A stretch of 64,000 bases of DNA from Kibdelosporangium sp. MJ126-NF4 (GTDB lineage: Bacteria; Actinomycetota; Actinomycetes; Mycobacteriales; Pseudonocardiaceae), in contig NZ_CDME01000016.1 in NCBI RefSeq assembly GCF_000826545.1, forward strand, positions 434,001 through 498,000. Direction: 5' to 3'. Each line of letters starts with the position of its first letter. Within the stretch, counting starts at the first letter, position 1. Made by a program: the position numbers and the translations under genes. The notes under the pieces were generated by a model. That model worked only from the letters and a program-made list of their open reading frames with translations. It was not told the origin of the DNA and did no database searches. Below, piece after piece: positions 1 to 9,073 of the stretch.

Positions 1-3000
1 TGGCCTCGATGACCCGGGGGCGCAACTCGGCGGCGCGGACCACCGCGTCGACCGAGCCGACCTCGACGGCACGCTGGATGTCGTGCACGCGGTCGAACTC
101 CGTTGCCACCTCACCGAGTTTCTCCGTGCGGACCGACGAACGCAACTCGTCGAGTTCCGCGGTCAGCGCGGCGCGGGCGGCACCGGAGGCGGCGGCGACA
201 CGGGCCTCCATGTCCCGCACGCGCTGGTCCGCCACGGTGCGGGCGTTGACGTCACCGGCGAACACCACAGCGGCGGCCGGGGCGCCGCCGAGCACCGAGG
301 CGAACGAGCCTTCCAGCGCCAGCACCGTCATGTTCGGGTTCAGCCTCTTCGAGAACACCACGAACGCGCCGCCGTGATAGCGCGAGATCACGCAGAACAC
401 GATGGGGCCGCGGAAGTTCACGATCGCACGACCGATCTCGGCGCCGTACTCCAGCTGCAGCTTGCGCATCGACTCCGGGGAACCGTCGAAGCCGGACAGG
501 TTCGCCAGTACCACCAGCGGGCGGTTGCCGCTGGCCGCGTTGATGGCGCGGGCCGCCTTCTTCGACGAGCGCGGGAACAGCGTTCCCGCGGTGTAGGTGT
601 CCGGGCCGTCGGTCGGCGGGAAGCCGCGGCGTGGCACCGACCGGGACTCGATGCCGAGCATGCACACCGGGATCCCGCCGATGTGGACGTCCTGCACCGC
701 CGCCGTGTCCGCGTCCGCCATGCCCGCCCAGCGCTCGAGGACCGGGTGGTCCTGATCGGACAGTGCGCGCATCACCGTGCGGATGTCGAACGGCTTCTTG
801 CGGTCCGGGTTGAACTCGGCCGAGAAGATCTGGCCGACCGTGGTGAAGTCACTGCCGTCGATGGTGTGCGGGAAGTCGGTGATGTCACGGTCGACCGGGT
901 CGCTGGTCTTCGCCCGCCGCGGCGCGGTCTCACCCGGGGCGACGTACGTGTGGTCGTAGTACGACATCAGCACGTCCCGCGCGGCGGTCAGGTTCGGCGC
1001 CCAGTACTGGGCCTGGCCGTTCGGGCCCATCACGCGGTCGTAGCCGCCGATGCCGAAGTTGTCCTCGGCCGACACACCACCGGAGAAGTCCAACGCCTGC
1101 TTGCCGGTCAGCACCATCGCCGAGTCCGGCGTCATCACCAGGATGCCCTTGGTGTGCATGAGCATCGTCGCCTCGGCGTTCCAGTACGGCTGCGCGCCGA
1201 CGTTGATGCCCACGACCACGATGTTGATCTCGCCGCCGTCCTGGGTGAACTCGACGATCCGCTTGAGCGCGGCGGCCACCCAGTCCATGTTCTCGGTACC
1301 CGACTGCATGGAGATACGCGCACCCGAGGACAGCGTGTACCACTCCAGCGGCACCCGCATCTGCTCGGCCAGGTCCAACGCGGCGATCACGCGACGGCAC
1401 TCCGGCTCGGACAACGCACCGAGCGACTTCGTCGGGTCGCCGAGCAGCACCACCCTCGTCACGCCCTGGGGGTGACGCCTGGTCTTCGTGGTGACCACGC
1501 CCGCGACGAGGGCCGCGCTGTTGCGTCCCTTCGGGCGGTCGACCGGGACGAGCGCGTGGGTGTCGTCGAGGTCGTACTCGGCGAACTCACCGAGCCTGCC
1601 GGTCAGCTCGTACGGGTACACCGTGTTGCGGCTGCTGGCCCGCAGCACCTTCAGCCGGTAGTCGTCGAGCGGCTCGACCGGTTCGTCCGACGGCTCGCCG
1701 ACGGTCAGCTCCGTCCCGCCGGTGGCGTCGAACATCAGCCGCACGGCGACCTTGCTCAGCTCGCCGGTCGACCGGTTGCGCTGCCGTGCGATGAACTGGA
1801 TCTCCTCCAGCCCGGCGCCCGCTGTCGTGGGCAGCACGCGCTTGACGATCATCTCCAGCTCCGCGCGCGTGATGTCGCTCGGCGGCCAGACGTAGACCAC
1901 GATCCGGTTGGTGGTGAAGCGGGTCTTCGACGACTGCCGCGCGCGGGCACGGCGGATCGAGTCCAGGCACGCGGCGATGGCGTCCTCGGCCGTCGGCAAC
2001 GCGACGAGCCTGCCGTCCTGCTCGCGCAACTCGGTCAGGTCACGCACCTGGGCGAACGCCACGAGACGCTCGTCGGACGGGTTGCCGCGCGCCACGCACT
2101 GGAAGAGGTAGACCTCCTCGTCCGACGACGGCAGGCGGGTCAGGTCGAACTTGCTGAGCCGCTCCATCTGCATCCGCTGCGCGATGTACGGGTGCAGGCC
2201 GCGGATCAGCCGTTCCTCCGCCATGCCGGTGGTCGACGGACGGAACGTGACGTGGTGGTGCATCACCGAACCGCCGCGGCCCGCGACGGTGGCGGTGAGC
2301 CTGCGGACCTGGTTGGGCAGCGGGTGTGCGCTGACGACAGCGTGCAGAGCGGCCACCATCGCGTCGGAGTCGGCGGGCTGTTTCTCCCACGCCAGGTAGA
2401 TGTCCGCGTCGATGGCGTCCTCGCTGCCCGCCAACTCGGCCAGGCCGTCGATGGCGCTGCCGAGCGCGTCGAAACTCACCGCGGCGGAGACCACGCACGA
2501 GTCCGCGCGTTCGGCGACCACGAACGTGCAGTCCGCGGCCTGGCTGGTGCGGACGCTCTTGAGGCCCTTGTTGCCGTAGTAGCGACGGGTCAGCACTTCC
2601 AGCATGATCGCGTTGTCCAGGTTGTCCCGGACGAGGCGCTGGCCGAGCAACCGCACCAACGGCTCGGTGCTACGCACCATCTCGGCGACGCGCTCGGAGC
2701 GGTCCGACGCGCTCGGGTGCTCGTCCAGGTAGCGCAGGTGCTTGCGGACGTCGGCGTACACGCGGGCACGGTTGCGACGCAGCAGCGGCTGGCCGAACCA
2801 CGCGAACACCACGCCACGCGCGAGGTCGGAGACCACCGGGAAACGGACCTGCGTCGCGGCCACGAGCCGCTCCAGCGCCAGACCGACCGGCTCGCGCAGT
2901 GTCTCGTCCGGCGGAGCCTCCTGCAGCCACGAACGCAGCAACGTCGTGACGACCGTGGCGTCGGCCGCCGCGCGCTGCTGGGCGAGGAAGATCCGGAACA

Positions 3001-5440
3001 CCGCGGCTTCCAGCTCCGGCGACCGCTCCAACTCGGTCACGCCGTAGTGCCCGAGCGCCTTGGCGAGCTTGGCCTGGAAGGATTCCGGCAGCCCGGCGCG
3101 TTCCACGTCGAGGCTCTGCAGGTAGGTGTGAAAGTACTCGCGGGCGCTGCGCACGTGGCTCGCGTCGGCGACCTCGGTACCGCCGGGCCGGTTGCGGCTC
3201 AACTCGACGAGGTCGGCGAACACGTCGATGAGCCGCAGTTCCTCGGCCAGCGGGCGGTCGGCATGCTCGGAGGCCGCGCGGCGCGCGAGGAGGTAGCCGT
3301 CGAGCACGCGGCGTTCGTCATGCGGGTCGACGTCGAAGCCCAGCAGCAGGCTGCGCAGGTCTTCCTGGCCGCGGCTGACGAGCCGTGGCGTCGGGATCTG
3401 CTCCGGCTCGGCGGGCAGGTCCAGTTCGACCGCCTCGGTGCTCGCCGTGTCCTCGGCTTCCTCGTCGGCGAGCGGTTCGAGCCGCAGCAGCGGCGCACCA
3501 GTCGCGACCTGGCTGCCGACGGTCACGGCACATTCCTTCAGCCGCGCCTTGAACGGCGCGCGCAGCACCGTCTCCATCTTCATGCTTTCCAGCACAAGCA
3601 GGGGCGCGCCCGCCTCGACCTCGGCGCCGACCTGCAGTGGGGTGGCGACGACCAGCGCGGGCGCGGGTGAGCGCACGACACCACCCTCGTCACGGCTGAC
3701 GCGGTGCGCCACGCCGTCCACCTCCACCAGGTGGACCGGGCCGTGTGTGCCGATCAGCAACCGGTAGCGCGTGCCGTTGACGGTGACGCGTCCGGTGTGC
3801 CGGTCGAAGCGTTCGAGCTCGACGTCCGCGGCGCGCACCTCGTCCCCCGCTTCGATGCCAACGCGGAACCGGTGGGCACCGACGCGCGCGACGCGCACGC
3901 GGTAACCGACACCGCGCAGCTTCAGGTCCAGCGGCCTGCCACTCTGGTGCTGCACCTGCGGGCGCCCGCCGAACGCGGTGGACAGCAGCCGCTGCCGCTC
4001 GACGCGTTCCTCCTCCTCGTACGCCTCGATCGCGGCGGCGACGAGCGCGACGGCGGAGTGCTGGTGGGTGACGAGTCTGCCTTCGCCGCGAACGCGGTCG
4101 ATCCAGCCGGTGTCCGCGCTGGCATCGATCACCTCGGGCTGGGCGAGCAGGTCGAGCACGAAGCTCTTGTTCGTCGCGCCGCCCTCGATGATCACAGTGG
4201 TCTCGGTCATCGCGCGGCGCAGCCTACCGAGGGCCTCGTCGCGGTCCCGGCCGTAGGCGATGATCTTGGCGATCATCGAGTCGAAGTCGGCGGGGATGGT
4301 GTCCCCCTCGCTGACACCCGTGTCCACGCGGATGCCCGGCCCGGCGGGCAGGTCGAGCCGCGCGATACGGCCGGGCGACGGGGCGAAGTCACGGTCGGGG
4401 TCCTCGGCGTTGAGCCGCGCCTCGACGGCGTGCCCGCGTTCGGCCGGTGGCCGCCCTTCCAGCTTCCCGCCGGATGCCACGTGCAGCTGGGCTTTGACCA
4501 GGTCGATCCCGGTGGTCGCCTCGGTGATCGGGTGCTCGACCTGCAGCCGGGTGTTGACCTCGAGGAACGCGAACAGCTTGTCGCCAGGGTGGTAGAGGAA
4601 CTCGACAGTCGCGGCGCCGCGGTAGCCGACCGCGATGGCCAGCCGTTCGGCGGACGTCTTGAGCTCGGCCGTCTGCTCCGCGTTGAGCACGGGCGACGCC
4701 GACTCCTCGATCACCTTCTGGTTGCGGCGCTGCACCGAGCAGTCACGCACGCCGAGCGCCCACGCGGTGCCCTGGCCGTCGGCGATCACCTGTACCTCGA
4801 CGTGCCGGGCTCCGGTGACCAGGCGTTCGAGGAACACGACGCCGCTGCCGAACGCGCGCGCCGCTTCCTGGCTGGTGCGCTCGTAGGCGTCGACCAGTTC
4901 GGCCTCGCTGGTGATCACGCGGATACCGCGGCCGCCACCACCGGCGGTCGCCTTAAGCATCAGCGGGTAGCCGACCTCGGCCGCCGCGACCATGGCGGCG
5001 TCCAGCGTTTCCACCGCGCCCCGGCTCCACGGCGCGACCGGGACGCCGACCTCCTCGGCGATCAGCTTGGCGCCGATCTTGTCACCGAGCTTGCGCATGG
5101 CGTCGGCACTGGGGCCGACGAAGGTGACGCCGATCCGGTCGCACAGCTCGGCGAACGCCGGGTCCTCCGCGACGAATCCCCAGCCGACCCACGCGGCGTC
5201 GGCCTTGGTCTCCACCAGCGCCTGTTCAAGCAGCTTCAGGTCGAGGTAGGGACGCGACGCGGCCGGACCGAGGTCGTAGGCGACGTCGGCCTCGCGGACG
5301 AACGTGGCCGTGCGATCGACATCGGTGTGCAGCGCGATGGTCTCGATCGGTGTCGCGGACTCCGCGGCCAGGTCCCGGACTGCGTGGATGAGCCGCATCG
5401 CGGCCTCTCCACGGTTGACAATGGCGACACGACTGAACAC
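1..5440 (-). CDS. Single-chain biotin-dependent acyl-CoA carboxylase (BC-BCCP-central-CT), 3' end outside window
   Basis: The enzyme carboxylates biotin with ATP and bicarbonate and passes the carboxyl group to an acyl-CoA, probably acetyl- or propionyl-CoA, for lipid or polyketide precursor supply in the cytoplasm. The frame is open for 1813 codons. A biotin carboxylase starts at residue 1 (VAIVNRGEAA; ATP-grasp loop KATAGGGGRG at 163-172). The biotin site ESMKMET puts biotinyl-Lys at 621. A long region without BC or CT motifs follows (about 680-1250), then a carboxyltransferase from about 1265 (NTVYPYEL; LSGFDGSPESM; YHGGAFVV). This order matches eukaryotic ACC, whereas most actinobacteria split it into AccA and AccD. 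The GTG start at 5440 has a GAGGAGGG site 9 nt upstream. The C-terminal helix is already visible near position 1, so only a few residues should be missing. Substrate preference cannot be read from sequence. Confidence 0.93.
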   Translation of the reverse strand, partial: MFSRVAIVNRGEAAMRLIHAVRDLAAESATPIETIALHTDVDRTATFVREADVAYDLGPAASRPYLDLKLLEQALVETKADAAWVGWGFVAEDPAFAELCDRIGVTFVGPSADAMRKLGDKIGAKLIAEEVGVPVAPWSRGAVETLDAAMVAAAEVGYPLMLKATAGGGGRGIRVITSEAELVDAYERTSQEAARAFGSGVVFLERLVTGARHVEVQVIADGQGTAWALGVRDCSVQRRNQKVIEESASPVLNAEQTAELKTSAERLAIAVGYRGAATVEFLYHPGDKLFAFLEVNTRLQVEHPITEATTGIDLVKAQLHVASGGKLEGRPPAERGHAVEARLNAEDPDRDFAPSPGRIARLDLPAGPGIRVDTGVSEGDTIPADFDSMIAKIIAYGRDRDEALGRLRRAMTETTVIIEGGATNKSFVLDLLAQPEVIDASADTGWIDRVRGEGRLVTHQHSAVALVAAAIEAYEEEERVERQRLLSTAFGGRPQVQHQSGRPLDLKLRGVGYRVRVARVGAHRFRVGIEAGDEVRAADVELERFDRHTGRVTVNGTRYRLLIGTHGPVHLVEVDGVAHRVSRDEGGVVRSPAPALVVATPLQVGAEVEAGAPLLVLESMKMETVLRAPFKARLKECAVTVGSQVATGAPLLRLEPLADEEAEDTASTEAVELDLPAEPEQIPTPRLVSRGQEDLRSLLLGFDVDPHDERRVLDGYLLARRAASEHADRPLAEELRLIDVFADLVELSRNRPGGTEVADASHVRSAREYFHTYLQSLDVERAGLPESFQAKLAKALGHYGVTELERSPELEAAVFRIFLAQQRAAADATVVTTLLRSWLQEAPPDETLREPVGLALERLVAATQVRFPVVSDLARGVVFAWFGQPLLRRNRARVYADVRKHLRYLDEHPSASDRSERVAEMVRSTEPLVRLLGQRLVRDNLDNAIMLEVLTRRYYGNKGLKSVRTSQAADCTFVVAERADSCVVSAAVSFDALGSAIDGLAELAGSEDAIDADIYLAWEKQPADSDAMVAALHAVVSAHPLPNQVRRLTATVAGRGGSVMHHHVTFRPSTTGMAEERLIRGLHPYIAQRMQMERLSKFDLTRLPSSDEEVYLFQCVARGNPSDERLVAFAQVRDLTELREQDGRLVALPTAEDAIAACLDSIRRARARQSSKTRFTTNRIVVYVWPPSDITRAELEMIVKRVLPTTAGAGLEEIQFIARQRNRSTGELSKVAVRLMFDATGGTELTVGEPSDEPVEPLDDYRLKVLRASSRNTVYPYELTGRLGEFAEYDLDDTHALVPVDRPKGRNSAALVAGVVTTKTRRHPQGVTRVVLLGDPTKSLGALSEPECRRVIAALDLAEQMRVPLEWYTLSSGARISMQSGTENMDWVAAALKRIVEFTQDGGEINIVVVGINVGAQPYWNAEATMLMHTKGILVMTPDSAMVLTGKQALDFSGGVSAEDNFGIGGYDRVMGPNGQAQYWAPNLTAARDVLMSYYDHTYVAPGETAPRRAKTSDPVDRDITDFPHTIDGSDFTTVGQIFSAEFNPDRKKPFDIRTVMRALSDQDHPVLERWAGMADADTAAVQDVHIGGIPVCMLGIESRSVPRRGFPPTDGPDTYTAGTLFPRSSKKAARAINAASGNRPLVVLANLSGFDGSPESMRKLQLEYGAEIGRAIVNFRGPIVFCVISRYHGGAFVVFSKRLNPNMTVLALEGSFASVLGGAPAAAVVFAGDVNARTVADQRVRDMEARVAAASGAARAALTAELDELRSSVRTEKLGEVATEFDRVHDIQRAVEVGSVDAVVRAAELRPRVIEA

Positions 5441-5613
5441 CCGACCAAGCCCTCCTCGAATCTGTGCGCGCTCCACAGCGACGCCCCACGCGCCCGTACA
5501 GCCTGTACCGCTACTGGCTGGTAGGGATATGTCGCGAGGAGAGCATGCTAGCGCTCCTCATTTGTGGGGAACCACCAAAGCCCACTTGCCGCTGGGTCGC
5601 TACGCTGGACCGG

Positions 5614-5718
5614 GTGACGCGTTTCACCCTGTTGTACAGGCCATGCTCCGATTCTCCCGACGCGTCCCGCCCTGAGCAACCCGCGCTTGGACGTCGCCCC
5701 CTACAAAAACACCCCTAA
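5614..5718 (+). CDS. Possible leaderless small ORF or decapitated gene remnant (34 aa)
   Basis: A GTG at 5614 follows a TACGCT -10-like hexamer (5600-5605) by 8 nt, the spacing used by leaderless actinobacterial genes. The frame runs 34 codons (begins MTRFTLLYRP) and stops just before palindromic element A. I recognise no family. It may be the start of a gene whose remainder was lost when element A arrived, or a chance ORF. Confidence 0.15.
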   Translation: MTRFTLLYRPCSDSPDASRPEQPALGRRPLQKHP

Positions 5719-5733
5719 AGAGCACAGACGAAG

Positions 5734-6281
5734 AAGAGGTCTTGTGCGTGGGCGGCAAGCGGGCGTGAGGTCTTGCGCGTGAGCGCATGGGTGGGTTCGT
5801 GGTTGGTTTTCCTTCGGCTGCAGACGCGGGATGGCCGCGCTCACGTGTCCGCCGGGGGAAAGACAAGAAGTCCTCGCCGGACGGCAGGCCTCCAAGAGGG
5901 GACACAACAGACACTTCGTATCTCCCCCGGTTCGCTCAGCCCACGTGATTTCCTGGGTCTAGTGGGGGGCGCGGGGCGCCCCTCCCGTACGACCTGCCAA
6001 AGGAAACCACGACGTGCCGGGAGATCGGTTGGGCCTGCGCTTGGGGTTGGGTTTCGTAGGCCGACCTCCCGACACGCCATGGTATGGCTGCGCCCAGGCC
6101 ATACGGGAGGGACACCCCACGAACCACACCCCTGCGCTTCGCGCGCACACCACACACCTTGCGCTCTTGCGCTGGCGCACACGCCGCCTGCGCCTGCGCG
6201 ACCTGCGCCTGCACGTTCGCGCGCGTCGCACTTACGCGCCTGCGCTCTTACGCGCGGCGGCCGTCCTTCAGTTGAACCCGC
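5734..6281 (+). repeat. Composite palindromic repeat element, copy A (left arm deleted)
   Basis: This is the first of four related non-coding elements. It keeps the left boundary (TCTTGCGCGTGAGCGCATGG, 5771-5790), part of the centre (CTCGCCGGACGGCAGGCC, 5873-5890), both right-hand units (about 5980-6027 and 6060-6107) and the TGCGC-rich tail. The two left-hand units and the AT-rich centre seen in B and C are gone. The tail ends in the same segment as copy B (GTCCTTCAGTTG near 6264-6275), which fixes the right boundary. It lies between the divergent carboxylase and chitinase genes. Long ORFs cross it on both strands, but they reflect repeat composition. Confidence 0.85.
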
Positions 6282-6400
6282 GCACCACACCACACCACCC
6301 GCGATCGGCAACCACACATACGAATGTCCGACTCTGACGGAATTCTGCAGGGCGATATGGGTGATATGTCAGCGAAGTTGCCCCGAACAGCGTCTGGCCA

Positions 6401-6416
6401 TGAGGTCTAGACCACT
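6401..6416. promoter_or_regulatory. DasR-responsive-element-like operator (dre)
   Basis: TGAGGTCTAGACCACT contains the perfect dyad GGTCTAGACC and matches the published dre consensus AGTGGTCTAGACCACT at nearly all positions. It lies 73 bp upstream of the chitinase start, so the gene is probably repressed by a DasR-type GntR regulator and induced by GlcNAc metabolites. The regulator is not in this window. Confidence 0.8.
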
Positions 6417-6488
6417 CCACACTCGGGTGCATCCTGTTCATGGGTCGGGGCGCGACGACATCATGATTCCCCTGCCTTGGAGCACACC

Positions 6489-8210
6489 ATGAGAAGACTG
6501 TTCTCCCTGGCGGCGACCGTGTTCGCCGCTATTGGGCTCACGGTCGCCGCCCCGTCACCCGCGAACGCCGCTCCGCTGCCCGCCCATGTGTTCGCGCCGT
6601 ACTTCGAGGCTTGGACCGGTGAGAGCCCCGCCGCGCTCGCCCAGCAGTCCGGTGCGAAACACCTGACCATGGCCTTCCTGCAGACCGCGACCGCCGGGTC
6701 CTGCACTGCGTACTGGAACGGCGACGCCGGGATGCCGATCGCGCAGAGCACGTTCGGTGCCGACTTCGCCACCATCAAGTCCCGCGGCGGTGACGTGATC
6801 CCGTCCTTCGGTGGCTACACCGCCACCACCACCGGCACCGAGATCGCCGACAGCTGCACCAACGTCAACGGCATCGCGGCGGTGTTCCAGAGTGTTATCA
6901 CCACGTACGACGTCAGCCGGATCGACCTGGACATCGAGGCCGACTCGCTGAACAACGCGGCGGGCATCGACCGCCGCAACAAGGCGATCAAGCAGGTCGA
7001 GGACTGGGCCGCGGCCAACGGGCGCACTATCCAGTTCTCCTACACGCTGCCCACCACCACCCAGGGTCTCGCGGACAGCGGGCTGGCTGTGCTGCGCAAC
7101 GCCGTCACCAACAACGCGCGGATCGACGTCGTCAACCTCATGACGTTCGACTACTACGACAACCAGCCGCATGACATGGCCCGCGACACCCAGACCGCGG
7201 CCGAGGGCCTGGTCCGCCAGCTCGGCGCGCTCTATCCGGGCAGGACGCAGGCGCAGTTGTGGGCGATGGTCGGGATCACCGAGATGATCGGCATCGACGA
7301 CTTCGGCCCGGCCGAGACGTTCACCACCGCCAACGCGACCACCGTCTACAACTGGGCGGTGGCCAGGGGAATCAACACCCTGTCCTTCTGGGCGCTGCAG
7401 CGCGACAACGGCAACTGCCCCGGCATCGGCGGCCGGAACGACTGCTCGGGCCTGAGCCAGCAAACCTGGGAGTTCAGCAAGACCTTCGCGCCGTTCACCG
7501 GTCAGAACCCCACTCCCGGCAACGACTTCTCGGTCGCACTGAACCCGGGGACCGGAGCGGTCGACCCGGGCTCCGCGACCTCGGCGGCGATCACCACGGC
7601 CGTCACCTCCGGCACCGCGCAGACCGTGACCTTCTCGGTGACGGGCACGCCACCTGGTGTCTCGGCGACGGTCAGCCCGTCCTCGGTGGCCGCGGGCGGC
7701 TCGGCGACGCTCAACATCTCCACGACATCAGCGGCGCCACCGGGCTCGTACCCGTTGACGCTCACTGCGACGTCACCAGCCGCGACCCACAACGTGGTCT
7801 ACACGCTGACCGTGAACGGCAGCACGCCGTCCGGCGGCATCCTCAACGCGGGCTTCGAGTCGGGCGCGCTGACGCCGTGGTCGGCCCAAGGTGACTCGAT
7901 CGTCAGCACGCCCGCTCACTCCGGCACCAAAGCCTTGCAGGTCAACGTGACGGGGTCGTCGACCGGTCAGGCTACGCAGGCCGTGACCCTGCAACCCAAC
8001 AAGAGCTACACGCTGAAAGCCTGGGTGCAGGGCAACTTCGCGTACCTGGGCGTCAGCGGTGGCGCCACCGCCAGCGCATGGACGTCGTCCGCAGGTTGGC
8101 GAGAGCTGTCGGTTCCGTTCACCACCGGCGCGTCCGGCGCGGTGACCGTGTACGTGCACGGTTGGTACGGCCAAGGCACGGTGTACGCCGACGACTTCAC
8201 CATCAGCTAG
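6489..8210 (+). CDS. Secreted GH18 chitinase with Ig-like and carbohydrate-binding domains
   Basis: This 573-aa extracellular glycosidase should cleave beta-1,4-GlcNAc links of chitin. A Sec signal peptide (MRRLFSLAATVFAAIG, cleavage near ANA-AP at 27) precedes a GH18 barrel (about 30-340) with the motif RIDLDIE; E150 is the acid, with D146 and D148. The outermost Asp of the usual DxxDxDxE is Ser here, as in some GH18 subgroups. An Ig-like/NEW3-type domain (about 350-445) and a C-terminal beta-sandwich resembling CBM4/9 (about 450-573) follow. ATG 6489 is chosen because GGAG sits at 6479-6482 and the signal peptide begins there. A dre-like site lies upstream. The stop overlaps the convergent P450-like gene by 8 nt. 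Confidence 0.92.
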   Translation: MRRLFSLAATVFAAIGLTVAAPSPANAAPLPAHVFAPYFEAWTGESPAALAQQSGAKHLTMAFLQTATAGSCTAYWNGDAGMPIAQSTFGADFATIKSRGGDVIPSFGGYTATTTGTEIADSCTNVNGIAAVFQSVITTYDVSRIDLDIEADSLNNAAGIDRRNKAIKQVEDWAAANGRTIQFSYTLPTTTQGLADSGLAVLRNAVTNNARIDVVNLMTFDYYDNQPHDMARDTQTAAEGLVRQLGALYPGRTQAQLWAMVGITEMIGIDDFGPAETFTTANATTVYNWAVARGINTLSFWALQRDNGNCPGIGGRNDCSGLSQQTWEFSKTFAPFTGQNPTPGNDFSVALNPGTGAVDPGSATSAAITTAVTSGTAQTVTFSVTGTPPGVSATVSPSSVAAGGSATLNISTTSAAPPGSYPLTLTATSPAATHNVVYTLTVNGSTPSGGILNAGFESGALTPWSAQGDSIVSTPAHSGTKALQVNVTGSSTGQATQAVTLQPNKSYTLKAWVQGNFAYLGVSGGATASAWTSSAGWRELSVPFTTGASGAVTVYVHGWYGQGTVYADDFTIS

Positions 8211-9009
8211 CGCGCGAACACATCAGCTCACGCGGTATCCGGAGTACAGGTGACGGCACGTAGTCGACGGTGCCGCCCCCGAGCCGACAGCCGCGCAGGC
8301 CGTCGAGTGTCCCGGCCGTGACGGCGACCGCGTGGTCACGGCCGGGGCACTGGTGCGGTCCGGCACCGAACGGCAGGCCGCTGTCGGCGAGGTCGACCGT
8401 CACGATCTCACCTGTGCCGGGCTCGGCTCGCCGGGTCGCGCGCACAGGTGGGTCGAGGCGCAGCGTCTCGGTGATGACCACGTCCGCCGACGTACCGTCT
8501 GACCGGAGCATGGCGATCGCGGCGTTGCCGATCAGGCCCGCGGTCGCGTCGTAGACCTGGGCCAGGAGCGCGATGTGCGCCGCTGTCCGCTCGTCCGGTG
8601 CGCCGCCGAGCAGGTCGACCAACTGTGTGACGGCTTCGTCGGCGGGTTCGTCGGGGCTGACGCCGGGTTGGTAGGCCCTGGCGACCGCGGCGACCGCACT
8701 GACCGGCAGCGAGGTCCCCAACGCGGCGCTGATCACGTCGACCGGGACCACGCGCGCGATCTCGGCCATCAGGTCGACCGGACGGGCACCGGCCGCGTCC
8801 AGAATCGCCAGGGTGCGTTCGGTTGCCTGCTGCCTGAGATCCGCGATGTCGAGTGCCGCCAACCGGTCCGTGGCCAGTTCCCGGCGGCGCGTGTGGTCGG
8901 TGCCGTCAGAGAATCGGGCGATGGTGCGCCGCAACCAGCGGATCCCGACCGGCGGACCACCATCGGGCACGGGCGGGATCGTGTACGCGACATCGGTGAG
9001 CGGTGACAT
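8203..9009 (-). CDS. Minimal cytochrome P450-like protein (268 aa)
   Basis: The haem-thiolate loop FGAGPHQCPG gives axial Cys221, the K-helix has ETLR (181-184), and an I-helix-like stretch lies at 148-168. The protein is only 268 aa against about 400 for bacterial P450s. It begins near the C-helix region (WLRRTIARFSDGTDHTRRR), and the segment between ExxR and the Cys loop is about 37 residues instead of about 70. It therefore lacks the N-terminal helices and much of the meander. It could be a true minimal haem protein or a decayed P450, but the frame is intact with normal codon use. It is divergent from the ArsR-like gene with a 64-nt gap, suggesting regulation by that protein. Confidence 0.75.
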   Translation of the reverse strand: MSPLTDVAYTIPPVPDGGPPVGIRWLRRTIARFSDGTDHTRRRELATDRLAALDIADLRQQATERTLAILDAAGARPVDLMAEIARVVPVDVISAALGTSLPVSAVAAVARAYQPGVSPDEPADEAVTQLVDLLGGAPDERTAAHIALLAQVYDATAGLIGNAAIAMLRSDGTSADVVITETLRLDPPVRATRRAEPGTGEIVTVDLADSGLPFGAGPHQCPGRDHAVAVTAGTLDGLRGCRLGGGTVDYVPSPVLRIPRELMCSRAS

Positions 9010-9073
9010 GCCGTCACGCTAAGGCCTGATCGTTTCGGTGTGCGCCGAACCGTCGGCGGCCCACAATGGGGAC

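Noticed and set aside
83..5524. Two very long plus-strand open frames opposite the carboxylase
   Set aside because: They mirror codon bias of the minus-strand gene, are rich in Arg/His/Val/Asp without domains, and lack start signals. The minus strand has full BC, BCCP and CT motifs.
5773..6492. Open frames across palindromic element A, and similar ones in B, C and D
   Set aside because: The same peptide words (PYGLGEA, CREVGLR, RPTSRHA) appear in several frames and both strands because the DNA is a palindromic repeat. None has a ribosome site or family match.
6489..6500. TTG at 6477 as chitinase start
   Set aside because: It precedes the GGAG site; the ATG at 6489 has correct spacing and begins the signal peptide.
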